Assembly: GCA_002899795.1 (NCBI GenBank)
Contig: PPDG01000475.1
Coordinates: forward strand, 1-38,709
DNA from: Desulfobacteraceae bacterium
GTDB taxonomy: Bacteria; Desulfobacterota; Syntrophobacteria; BM002
Length of the DNA stretch: 38,709 nt
Direction: 5' to 3'
The translations under genes were made by a program, and so were the position numbers. The notes under the pieces are model-generated. The model was not told the origin of the DNA, ran no database searches, and saw only the letters and a program-made list of their open reading frames with translations. Positions within the stretch are counted from its first letter, which is position 1, and each line of letters starts with the position of its first letter. Below, one piece after another: positions 1-6,890 of the stretch.

Positions 1-93
1 CAAGTACGCCTCGGGTCCAACTCCCTGCGGTTGCCCGGTGGCACACCCATCTTCAAGGTCTCGAGACGCCAATTCATGAAATATGCGGGCTAG
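1..93. repeat. Right-hand part of an inverted-repeat (MITE-like) element, copy 1
   Basis: This stretch matches the right half of the complete copy at 4534-4721. Shared blocks include the TACGCCTCGG core, the GGTGGCAC block, and the terminal segment reading TTCATGAAATATGCGGGC then TAG. The left half lies outside the window. It ends about 170 bases before the first PilZ gene. The element has no coding capacity, so a non-autonomous mobile repeat is the best reading. Confidence 0.75.
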
Positions 94-124
94 TCCTCAG
101 CCTATCATGAGATTAGAAACCCAA

Positions 125-140
125 TGGCATATTTCCTGCA
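125..140 (+). promoter_or_regulatory. Probable sigma-54 (-24/-12) promoter of the first PilZ gene
   Basis: The site reads TGGCATATTTCCTGCA. GG and GC are separated by exactly 10 bases, as sigma-54 promoters require, with TGGCA at -24 and CTGCA at -12. The predicted start is near 151, giving a ~110-base leader before the ATG at 261. It matches the site at 2011-2026 at 15 of 16 positions. That leader contains a CCTCCCTTTTC stretch also found in the small RNA at 7964-8050. Confidence 0.6.
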
Positions 141-260
141 AACTTGATTGCTGCGAGGAGAGAGACTGTACACTTTTCTTTTTCGTATACCAACCTCCCT
201 TTTCAAAAGCCCTCACACCAACACTTGCGGTGGGGGCAACCAACAAGAGAGGCGGACACA

Positions 261-653
261 ATGGCATTTGAAGACCATCGCGCACATCCAAGGGCAAACC
301 TGAGATGGCCTGTTTCCGTTCAACTTAGTGGTGCAGTCACTGAAGGAGTGACGAAAGACATTAGTGAAGGCGGTGCGTACGTGTGCTGTACTAACCCATT
401 GGGACCAAACGAAGTCCTTGATATGGTCATAAATGCCCCAGATAAACCGCTGAATGTCAAAGCTGAGGTGGTGTGGTCGAGTATGTCTGGCCTTGATGAC
501 GAGATTACTCCAGGGGGAATGGGTGTTCGTTTTCTGAATATCGGTAGTGAAGACAGAAGAATCATTGCTAAAGCGGTAGCTGAACACCTCAGTGAAGATA
601 TGGAATCTGAAGAGTTACAAGATTCGATGTTTGATACGTTGGAAATCAACTAG
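261..653 (+). CDS. PilZ-domain protein (probable c-di-GMP receptor)
   Basis: This 130-residue single-domain PilZ protein is expected to bind cyclic di-GMP and pass the signal to motility, polysaccharide or envelope targets in the cytoplasm. Both binding motifs are visible near the N terminus: an Arg-rich HRAHPR element (RxxxR type) and the DISEGG turn (DxSxxG). A strand-rich region and an acidic tail of about 20 residues follow. The ATG at 261 is chosen because an AGAGAGGCGG ribosome site lies just upstream. A longer reading from 144 would add unrelated residues. A sigma-54-like promoter sits at 125-140. A shorter paralogue lies at 6526-6870. The output partner is not visible. Confidence 0.85.
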   Translation: MAFEDHRAHPRANLRWPVSVQLSGAVTEGVTKDISEGGAYVCCTNPLGPNEVLDMVINAPDKPLNVKAEVVWSSMSGLDDEITPGGMGVRFLNIGSEDRRIIAKAVAEHLSEDMESEELQDSMFDTLEIN

Positions 654-968
654 CCCCTCCCTCTCACGAGCATCTCCTGTCCCTATTCTCCCTGTTTCTC
701 CTGTTTTATTGTAGCTCGCTCGCTAACCCCGTCCGCCTCAGGCGGACTACGGGGAATGCGCTCGCTGCATCATTTTCATGAAACATCCGGGCCTATGGAT
801 TTTTAGAAATTCAAGTAAAACAATATATTTTCCTATTGACCTTAGATTTTTTGGGATTAGAATTAATGGTCAGCTCGCACTTTAACGTAGCTCCCTTGGA
901 AAGGGAGTTCTTATCAGTATTGAATAGCCAAGAACCAAAACAGCCGAGAAAGGTTTAGGGTAAACGCT
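654..968. other. Non-coding gap with a strong hairpin and an element fragment
   Basis: No gene is seen here. At 727-754 a palindrome (CCCCGTCCGCC, loop TCA, then GGCGGACTACGGGG) can form a strong hairpin, but no T run follows, so it is not a clear terminator. At 773-795 a terminal piece of the MITE-like element (TTCATGAAACATCCGGGC) is preserved alone. The remainder is AT-rich and carries no recognised site. Confidence 0.55.
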
Positions 969-1868
969 ATGTATGCCATATTGACACCCGACAGTGAGCT
1001 ACGCAAAGTCATTGAAACGGGTACCCAGGCCGCAAGCAACCTTTGCTGGGCCTGCGGCACATGTGACAACGAATGCCCCATCAACCTTGCCAGCAACCGC
1101 CTTTCCCCCCGGAAGATTGTGAGAATGGCGAGTATGGGATTACTCGATGAATTACTCTCCATACCGGAAATTTGGTACTGTCTGACTTGTCAGCGTTGTC
1201 TCGACGTCTGTCCAAACGGAGTGAAGCCTGCGGAAGTGATCCGCTTTATTAGGGAAGAATCTTTGCGTCGTCAAATCGTCAAATGGGAAACACTGCAAGA
1301 CTACGAGAAGCTTTTCGGCCGTTTCCAGCGCGTCCGTTGGCACGCCACGGTCCGCTGCATCCAAGGGGAACTGGACGCCGTTACTGATGACCAGTGGTAT
1401 GCGTGGCTGGATACCCCGGTGGAACTGCCGGGGACTAAGATAACCCCCAAGGCCTCTGCCGACCGGACAGTGTATTTCCGCCAGATGGCCGATTCCAATA
1501 TAACGCTTTGCCTGACGTGCAGCGAATGCACCAACTGCTGTCCGGTATTTCATGAACGGTCGGTTTTTGATCCCCAGGCCACGATCCGCATGGTGAACCT
1601 GGGCCTTACCGAGGAACTTCTGCATTCGCCTTCCATCTGGCTTTGTATCGATTGCGGTCGCTGCAGTAAAGCCTGTACCCAGACGGTCAAAGCGCGCGAG
1701 CTTATCGGCCGTCTGCGCCAGATGGCCATCGATGGTGGATACGTAAGCCCACGTTTGCCCTACCAACTGAAAAAGGCCGAAAAATTGCTGTATCCGAGAT
1801 TGCTGGATGAAATCGATGCATGTTTTGGATTTTCCAGTGGGAGGATACTGCTTTCTGATATCGCCTGA
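969..1868 (+). CDS. Double HdrC-type iron-sulfur protein (heterodisulfide reductase subunit C-like)
   Basis: This 299-residue soluble electron carrier has four CxxCxxCxxxC motifs: Cys 26/29/32/36, 71/74/77/81, 181/184/187/191 and 226/229/232/236. Each can bind a [4Fe-4S] cluster. The first pair and second pair each form one HdrC-like module, and each has an 'I-W' segment before its second motif (PEIWYC, PSIWLC). The protein is therefore a tandem duplication of the ~100-residue HdrC fold, joined by a linker of about 85 residues. HdrC normally passes electrons to the CCG-domain subunit HdrB, but no HdrA, HdrB, hydrogenase or reductase gene is nearby. The ATG follows an AGGGT ribosome site. The exact electron donor and acceptor are unknown. 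Confidence 0.8.
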   Translation: MYAILTPDSELRKVIETGTQAASNLCWACGTCDNECPINLASNRLSPRKIVRMASMGLLDELLSIPEIWYCLTCQRCLDVCPNGVKPAEVIRFIREESLRRQIVKWETLQDYEKLFGRFQRVRWHATVRCIQGELDAVTDDQWYAWLDTPVELPGTKITPKASADRTVYFRQMADSNITLCLTCSECTNCCPVFHERSVFDPQATIRMVNLGLTEELLHSPSIWLCIDCGRCSKACTQTVKARELIGRLRQMAIDGGYVSPRLPYQLKKAEKLLYPRLLDEIDACFGFSSGRILLSDIA

Positions 1869-1937
1869 GCAGTTGAAGCTCTCAGTTTAGGTGTATGCAA
1901 TTTTTGGCGGCTAATCAAATCTATATCCAGCCGGCAC

Positions 1938-1954
1938 TATATCGATAGGATATA
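1938..1954. promoter_or_regulatory. Inverted repeat upstream of a sigma-54-like promoter
   Basis: The arms TATATC and GATATA flank a 5-base centre. The repeat lies about 57 bases upstream of the -24 element at 2011. That is a usual distance for an enhancer-binding activator, but no protein is known to bind here. Confidence 0.3.
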
Positions 1955-2010
1955 TGCTCCGCTCCCCTTTGTGGTGTGCCGTCCATCTCCGCCAAACTAA
2001 CCGAGACTCA

Positions 2011-2026
2011 TGGCATAGTTCCTGCA
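2011..2026 (+). promoter_or_regulatory. Probable sigma-54 promoter of the small lipoprotein gene
   Basis: TGGCATAGTTCCTGCA has GG-N10-GC spacing. It is almost identical to the site upstream of the first PilZ gene. Transcription would start near 2037, giving a leader of about 45 bases to the ATG at 2082. Confidence 0.6.
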
Positions 2027-2081
2027 TTTTGAAGTAAGCTGCCAAACTGGGTTGGCAATCGTTGTTCTTAGGGAGTTATCC

Positions 2082-2300
2082 ATGAAGAAATTCTTACTGG
2101 TTCTCTTTACCTTTGCTGCAATTGGCTGCGCCCACGCTCCTGATTATCCTCTGCCCGGCAAGCCTGAATTCTCCACAGATGAAGGGAGAAACTGCGCTAT
2201 TAAATGTCAGACAATACACGATGAGTGCGAATCGCCTGCCTCCGAATGTAACCAAGAACTCGACCAGTGTTACCAGCTTTGCAAGGAACTGTTAGAATAG
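2082..2300 (+). CDS. Small twin-CX3C cysteine-rich lipoprotein of unknown function
   Basis: This 72-residue protein starts with a short Lys-Lys n-region and a hydrophobic stretch ending in AAIGC. This is an acceptable lipobox with Cys16 as the lipidated residue. The mature part has six further cysteines in a symmetric spacing, CX3C-X6-C-X6-CX3C with one more X6 step (gaps 3, 6, 6, 6, 3). This suggests a small helical hairpin held by disulfides, as in twin-CX3C proteins. It should be exported and membrane-anchored. The ATG at 2082 has GGGAG 7 bases upstream. A sigma-54-like promoter lies at 2011-2026. No family is recognised. Confidence 0.75.
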   Translation: MKKFLLVLFTFAAIGCAHAPDYPLPGKPEFSTDEGRNCAIKCQTIHDECESPASECNQELDQCYQLCKELLE

Positions 2301-2417
2301 CCTTGGTATATCTGAAACTCCACTCCACCCTTCATTTTACTGACCTCCACCTCACAACTCAGCGGACGGAAAACAGTTTTAAATCGTCTACTATTTATTC
2401 TTAAGTATCACAGAATA

Positions 2418-2460
2418 TTTCAAGGTTTTTTATTGCAATACCTTGAAAAATCGCTATACT
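2418..2460 (+). promoter_or_regulatory. Promoter overlapped by an operator-like inverted repeat (RHH gene)
   Basis: The arms TTTCAAGGT (2418-2426) and ACCTTGAAA (2440-2448) form a perfect 9-base inverted repeat. Between and after them lie a -35-like TTGCAA (2433-2438) and a -10-like TATACT (2455-2460) with a 16-base spacer. A repressor bound to the repeat would cover the -35 box. The coding start at 2470 is only 9 bases after the -10 box, so the mRNA should have almost no leader. Confidence 0.55.
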
Positions 2461-2469
2461 CCTTAGTTT

Positions 2470-2709
2470 ATGAGCAAGGCAGTGGTTTCATTCAAAATCG
2501 ACTCCAGAATAAAGGAAATCCTCCAGAAGTTAGCGGAAGAGGATACCCGCACCCTCAGCAATTATCTTGTGACCATTATTCAAGACCACCTCAAAGCCAA
2601 AGGCATCCTCTGGGGAGCCGAAGAGCAGCACGAGGAAAACGAGAAAGAAGAAAGCGCGATTCGCTTCTCTGGCAAGAATATCACTCCTCCACCTACTGAT
2701 GATCATTAA
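2470..2709 (+). CDS. Ribbon-helix-helix (CopG/MetJ/Arc-like) DNA-binding protein
   Basis: This 79-residue protein has the RHH layout. A short beta strand (KAVVSFKID) is followed by two helices (RIKEILQKLAEEDTRT and LSNYLVTIIQDHLKAKG), with the typical 'DTRTLSNYL' turn. The C-terminal third is acidic and polar. RHH proteins bind DNA as dimers of dimers and often repress their own promoter, and the inverted repeat at 2418-2448 is the obvious candidate site. There is no Shine-Dalgarno sequence before the ATG and the -10 box is 9 bases away, so translation is probably leaderless. No toxin gene adjoins it. It may also influence the acyl-CoA ligase 100 bases downstream. Confidence 0.75.
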   Translation: MSKAVVSFKIDSRIKEILQKLAEEDTRTLSNYLVTIIQDHLKAKGILWGAEEQHEENEKEESAIRFSGKNITPPPTDDH

Positions 2710-2811
2710 CCCGGATAAGACCAATCTGAGATAGCTTGATCCGACCTCCAACTGGCACTATCTTGAGGCCGGCCCACATTGAAATGGCGGGATTGGCAGA
2801 AGAGGGGAATG

Positions 2812-4500
2812 ATGGCTGAGAGAATCTGGCATCATTTCTATGATGAGGGTGTTTCTTTCGAAATTGAACCACCTGAGGACCCCCTTTTCGTTCAACTGGA
2901 AAAAGCGGCTCTAGAGTTTCCTCAGGTCATTGCTACCGATTTCATGGGGGCCCGTCTTACTTACCGGCAATTGGCCGAGCAGGTGAACCGGTTTGCCTCC
3001 TCTCTCAGTGGTATGGGTGTCGAGCCCGGTGACCGGATAGCAATTATGCTGCCCAATTGTCCGCAAACCATTATCGCCTACTATGCCGCCCTCAGCATTG
3101 GCGCCGTGGTGGTAATGACCAATCCCATGTACGTGGAGAGGGAGATGGCCCATCAGTTTGCTGATGCTGGGGTAAAAGTGCTGGTGGGCTTGGATCATCT
3201 CATGCCGCGGATCGAGAAGGTCTGGAAAGAGACACCCGTGGAACAGCTCATCATCACCAGCATCCGGGATTGCCTTCCTTTTCCACTAAACATGCTCTAT
3301 CCCCTGAAAGCTAGAAAACAGAAGCTGAATCTGAGGGTGCCTTATGGAGAGTCTGTCCATTCGTTTAAGAGTCTGGTTAAGAACAGCCCTGGGAACCCGC
3401 CCCGACCAGAGGTGGCTATGGATGACCTGGCCGTGCTCCAATACACCGGAGGAACCACGGGCATAGCCAAGGGTGCCATGCTTACCCATCGCAACCTCAT
3501 GGCCAATGTGATTCAGCTCATGGCCTGGTGCCCGCTCAACCGCGGACAGGAACGAATCCTCTGTGTGGCCCCATTTTTCCATGTGCTGGGCATGACCGTA
3601 CTCATGAATCATTCCGTTTGCTGCTGCGGTTCAATGATCTTGCTGCCTCGCTTCGAAATCAATAATCTTCTCAAGACCACCGTGAAGGCCAGACCAACCA
3701 TTGCGGTCCTAGTCCCAACTATCTTTACGGCCATGGTCAACTACCCTGAGATATCCAGATGCGATATCTCCTCGATCAACTACTGTTTCAGCGGTTCGGC
3801 CCCCCTGCCGTTAGAAATCATGAATAAATTTGAGGAGATTACCGGCGGTATTATCTTTGAGGCCTATGGTCTTACCGAGGCATCACCCGTGACCCACGCG
3901 AACCCCATTCAAGGCGAACGAAAGCCGGGAAGCGTCGGTATTGCTTTACCCTCCGCGGACGCCAAGATCATGGACCTGGAGAGCGGCACCAGGGAGCTGC
4001 CCGTGGGCGAACCCGGAGAACTGGTGGTGAAAGGGCCTCAGGTCATGAAAGGCTATTGGAATATGGAGGAAGAGACCGCAGAAACCCTAAGGGATGGCTG
4101 GCTCTATACCGGGGACATAGCCTATATGGATGCGGACGGCTACGTCTTCATCGTGGATCGCAAAAAAGACATGATCATTGCCGGGGGCTATAATGTCTAC
4201 CCGCGGGAAATCGATGAAGTGCTCTACGAACACCCTAAGATTGCCGACGCAGTGAGCATTGGTGTTCCCGATGCTTACCGAGGTGAGACCGTGAAGGTAT
4301 TCGTTGTGGTCAAACCGGAAGAAACCCTTACAGAAGAGGAAGTTATAGCTCACTGCAAGGATAAACTAGCAGCCTATAAGGTTCCTAGCATAGTGGAATT
4401 TCGCCAGGAACTTCCCAAGAGCATGGTGGGAAAGGTGCTTCGCAAGGAACTTCGTGCCGCAGAATCCCGCACCACCGAGGGGGAGGGCGCACCCGGATAG
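2812..4500 (+). CDS. Long-chain acyl-CoA ligase (AMP-forming), FadD-like
   Basis: The 562-residue enzyme belongs to the ANL superfamily. It would activate a fatty acid with ATP to acyl-AMP and then acyl-CoA, as the entry step to beta-oxidation or lipid synthesis. Visible motifs are the phosphate loop YTGGTTGIAKGAMLTH (about residues 211-226), the YGLTEAS adenine motif, the WLYTGD and VDRKKDMI segments with the hinge region, and GKVLRKEL near the end with the likely catalytic Lys. The start at 2812 is preferred, with AGAGGGG 4 bases upstream; an ATG at 2809 is adjacent. A TTG start at 2779 would add 11 residues. The gene stands alone after the RHH regulator. Substrate chain length cannot be read from sequence. 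Confidence 0.88.
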   Translation: MAERIWHHFYDEGVSFEIEPPEDPLFVQLEKAALEFPQVIATDFMGARLTYRQLAEQVNRFASSLSGMGVEPGDRIAIMLPNCPQTIIAYYAALSIGAVVVMTNPMYVEREMAHQFADAGVKVLVGLDHLMPRIEKVWKETPVEQLIITSIRDCLPFPLNMLYPLKARKQKLNLRVPYGESVHSFKSLVKNSPGNPPRPEVAMDDLAVLQYTGGTTGIAKGAMLTHRNLMANVIQLMAWCPLNRGQERILCVAPFFHVLGMTVLMNHSVCCCGSMILLPRFEINNLLKTTVKARPTIAVLVPTIFTAMVNYPEISRCDISSINYCFSGSAPLPLEIMNKFEEITGGIIFEAYGLTEASPVTHANPIQGERKPGSVGIALPSADAKIMDLESGTRELPVGEPGELVVKGPQVMKGYWNMEEETAETLRDGWLYTGDIAYMDADGYVFIVDRKKDMIIAGGYNVYPREIDEVLYEHPKIADAVSIGVPDAYRGETVKVFVVVKPEETLTEEEVIAHCKDKLAAYKVPSIVEFRQELPKSMVGKVLRKELRAAESRTTEGEGAPG

Positions 4501-4533
4501 GTGATAATTTGGTAGCCGGCAAGAGTCCCTCCT

Positions 4534-4721
4534 CTAGCCCGGATATTTCATGAATAACTTACTGCGACCACGGATATGGCCGTCCTTCCTGGCGTCCTCG
4601 GGTCTCGACTCCTGCGACGTACCGTTCAGGTGCGCCTCGGACCAATCCCGCGGTACGGTTCCCAGGTGGCACGCCCATCTTCGCGGTCTCGCGACAGCAA
4701 TGCATGAAATATCCGGGCTAG
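4534..4721. mobile_element. Complete MITE-like element, copy 2 (188 bp)
   Basis: Both ends are present. CTAGCCCGGATATTTCATG at the left and its reverse complement at the right form terminal inverted repeats matching at 19 of 21 positions. TCCT flanks both sides and could be a target duplication. However, TCCT also follows copy 1, so it may belong to the element. There is no transposase gene inside. Small open frames across it are not conserved between copies and are not credible genes. Confidence 0.75.
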
Positions 4722-4797
4722 TCCTAAAAGGAACGTCATACCTTGGTAGCAATCCCCACTTTTCACTCCAGTTAAAAAAATGTCTCATTTTGAAGAT

Positions 4798-4810
4798 TGA
4801 CAAATTGTCA
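4798..4810. promoter_or_regulatory. Perfect palindrome upstream of the VWA-OmpA gene
   Basis: TGACAAATTGTCA is a 13-base perfect dyad with one central base. It lies about 160 bases upstream of the ATG at 4971 in an AT-rich region and could be an operator. No regulator is assigned. Confidence 0.35.
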
Positions 4811-4883
4811 TTCTGGACGTATCGTTTTTGTAATTAATCTGAAGCCTTGCTTTTAACTTGGACTGCATGATGCGGTTTTCGAC

Positions 4884-4904
4884 AACCCAATGATCGGTTG
4901 GGTT
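4884..4904. promoter_or_regulatory. Inverted repeat in the VWA-OmpA leader region
   Basis: AACCCAA and TTGGGTT form a perfect 7-base inverted repeat around a 7-base centre, about 65 bases before the ATG at 4971. It may be an operator or an RNA hairpin. The T run at 4913-4917 is too far away for a normal terminator. Confidence 0.35.
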
Positions 4905-4970
4905 TAAGGCGCTTTTTATAGATAGAAGAAACGTGACACACTAACCTGAGAGAGATGGAGAGGGTTTATC

Positions 4971-6251
4971 ATGAATAGCACGAGAATAGTAAGCTTCATT
5001 AGTTTGATTCTGATTGTAGTGATATCGGTGGCTGGGGTTGCCCTGGCAGAGGAGAGGCTGGTACCCAAAATCGAGAACTTTATCATTCTCGTAGATCATT
5101 CAGGCTCAATGTTTCTGACCAACCAGGGTGCGATTCCAACGAAAGCGAAACAAGCCAAGGATATACTGTCTGCCATGAACAGACGTATTCCTGAACTGGG
5201 CTATGTGGGTGCAATTCAGATATTTCCACCTAGTAAAACCCTGATTGGACCAGAACAATACAATCGTAACTCATTTGGAGGTGCCATTGAAAACCTGCAA
5301 GAAAAGGGGAAGATCTTTGGAAATCAGACACCTTTGGGAAGGGGGATTGTAGATCTAGTCGAAGTTCTAAAAGATATGCCTCCAGGGAAAACGGCGATTA
5401 TCATTTTCTCCGATGGTGAGGAGAACTTGGATATAGAAGCATTGAAAGCACAAGAGGCATTGGGCGCGGAACAGCGAGAGATAAATTTTCACACGGTTTC
5501 TTTTGCGGACAAAAAAGAAGGAAGAACGGTTCTTGAAGAAATGAGCAGAGTAAGCGATGGCATCTCCGTTGAGGGAGGTGAATTAGCTTCTGATGAAGTT
5601 GCACTAGATCGTTTTGTCAAAGACGTCTTTTATCTAGTGGAAGTTCTTTTGGACAGTGATGGCGATGGGGTGGTGGACGAAGCGGATAAATGTCCCAATA
5701 CGCCGAGAGGGATTACCGTGGACGCGCGGGGTTGTCCACCTGACAGTGACGGTGATGGGGTGCCTGACTATCTAGATCGATGTCCTGGCACACCGCCAGG
5801 GGTGGCGGTAGACAACTCTGGCTGTCCTTTTGATAGTGATGGTGACGGCGTAGCTGACCATTTGGACAAATGCCCCAATACTCCCAAGGGAGCTACCGTA
5901 AACGAAGCAGGGTGTTGGAGTCTCCAGGCGACGACCCTATATGATAGCAACAGCTCCTACATAAGGACTGAGGCCTATCCATTACTGGACGAGGTAGCTA
6001 GCATTCTGGAGAAAAATCCCGAAATGGCGGTGGAAGTCCAGGGTCATACGGACAACAGAGGGACCGCAAAATACAACCAGTGGCTGTCTGAAAAGCGCGC
6101 CGAGAAAGTGAAGGATTACCTGGTGAGCAAAGGTATTGACCCCAGTCGGCTTGAAGCCAAGGGATATGGCCTCACACAGCCGGTGGCATCGAATGCCACT
6201 GAGGAAGGACGGGCCCAGAATAGGAGGGTGGAATTAAAACGCCTTCGTTAG
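4971..6251 (+). CDS. Secreted VWA - thrombospondin type 3 - OmpA envelope protein
   Basis: This 426-residue protein has a Sec signal peptide (about 1-26). A von Willebrand A domain follows with an intact metal site (DHSGS at 42-46, a TPLG threonine and FSDGEEN). Three 30-residue calcium-binding TSP3 repeats start at about 228, 258 and 288, each opening with DSDGDGV and ending in a Cys. A C-terminal OmpA-like peptidoglycan-binding domain (about 318-426) carries GHTDNRG and the NRRVEL end. It probably sits in the outer membrane or periplasm, attached to the wall, with a ligand-binding VWA head on a calcium-stiffened stalk. The ATG has GAGAGG upstream. MITE-like copies lie on both sides. Its ligand is unknown. 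Confidence 0.85.
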   Translation: MNSTRIVSFISLILIVVISVAGVALAEERLVPKIENFIILVDHSGSMFLTNQGAIPTKAKQAKDILSAMNRRIPELGYVGAIQIFPPSKTLIGPEQYNRNSFGGAIENLQEKGKIFGNQTPLGRGIVDLVEVLKDMPPGKTAIIIFSDGEENLDIEALKAQEALGAEQREINFHTVSFADKKEGRTVLEEMSRVSDGISVEGGELASDEVALDRFVKDVFYLVEVLLDSDGDGVVDEADKCPNTPRGITVDARGCPPDSDGDGVPDYLDRCPGTPPGVAVDNSGCPFDSDGDGVADHLDKCPNTPKGATVNEAGCWSLQATTLYDSNSSYIRTEAYPLLDEVASILEKNPEMAVEVQGHTDNRGTAKYNQWLSEKRAEKVKDYLVSKGIDPSRLEAKGYGLTQPVASNATEEGRAQNRRVELKRLR

Positions 6252-6254
6252 GCC

Positions 6255-6460
6255 CTAGTCCGGATATTTCATGAATTCACGCCCTGGCGTGACTGCGACC
6301 ACGGATATGGCCGTCCTTCCTGGCGTCCTCGGGTGTTCCTTCGACAGGCTCCCCGGGACTATGCCCGGGACAGGCAGGACAGGCTCACCCTGCGACGTAC
6401 CGTTGAGGTACGCCTCGGAACCAATCCCGGGGTGCCGCGGGACGGTTGCATTGCAATGGA
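6255..6460. mobile_element. MITE-like element, copy 3, interrupted and lacking its right end
   Basis: The left end (CTAGTCCGGATATTTCATG) and the next ~75 bases match copy 2 almost base for base. At about 6334 a foreign block with TTCGACAGGCTC and GGACAGGCAGGAC motifs interrupts it. The element resumes at CTGCGACGTACCGTT and fades out by about 6460 with no right terminal repeat. The inserted block belongs to a second short repeat family seen at 13190-13260, 16231-16264 and 35987-36048. Confidence 0.7.
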
Positions 6461-6525
6461 AGTTCCAGGAGTAGGCCTCTATTCAATCCAAATCCTTGCT
6501 ACTCGAAATGAAAGGGATCTCAAAT

Positions 6526-6870
6526 ATGTCTGACCCAACAGAAAGACGAGAGTTTCCCAGGGCTCAAGCAAAATGGACTGTGACTTTGCTGATCGCCGAA
6601 ACTCAAATCGAAGGGGCAATAGAGAATTTTACTCCTAAAGGGTTGTTTATCTCTTGTGACCAGTTCCCAGAGATAGAGGGTAGTTTTCGAATGGTCATCA
6701 AAATTCCGGGTCGTCCAACCATGAATGCTGCTGGCAAGGTAATGTGGTCTACTATCCTTGACGCCAGTGAGAGTGGAGCACGTTTGGGGGTTGGTATAGA
6801 ATTAACAGAAATCTCAGAAAGCGACCTGCAGTACCTTTACGAAATTATGAAAGAATATCGCGAAGGATAG
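6526..6870 (+). CDS. PilZ-domain protein, second copy
   Basis: This 114-residue PilZ protein is paralogous to the one at 261-653. They share the layout RR/HPR...G(I/T)..(N/D)..(S/T)..G and a conserved V-W motif (KVMWS versus EVVWS). The RxxxR element is intact (ERREFPR). The second motif reads NFTPKG, with Thr in place of the usual Ser of D/NxSxxG, so c-di-GMP binding is likely but weaker evidence than for the first copy. The ATG at 6526 has AAAGGGA upstream at a normal distance. The next gene begins 20 bases after its stop, so both are probably one transcript. A truncated MITE-like copy lies ~65 bases upstream. Confidence 0.8.
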   Translation: MSDPTERREFPRAQAKWTVTLLIAETQIEGAIENFTPKGLFISCDQFPEIEGSFRMVIKIPGRPTMNAAGKVMWSTILDASESGARLGVGIELTEISESDLQYLYEIMKEYREG

Positions 6871-6890
6871 AGCCAAGGGAATGGAGAAGA

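Noticed and set aside
1866..1999. The TGA at the end of the HdrC-like gene could be a selenocysteine codon, since the frame stays open to 1999 and selB is present
   Set aside because: The protein is complete with all four clusters, the read-through residues look random, and no SECIS-like hairpin is evident after the TGA.
2470..2709. RHH gene as the antitoxin of a toxin-antitoxin pair
   Set aside because: No short toxin-like gene overlaps or adjoins it; the next gene is an acyl-CoA ligase.
4550..4837. A 95-codon open frame across the MITE-like element
   Set aside because: It is not conserved in the other copies, has no ribosome site, and its residues do not resemble a protein family.
4858..4873. 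A GG-N10-GC sigma-54-like site upstream of the VWA-OmpA gene
   Set aside because: The surrounding bases (TGGACT and ATGC) are too far from consensus.
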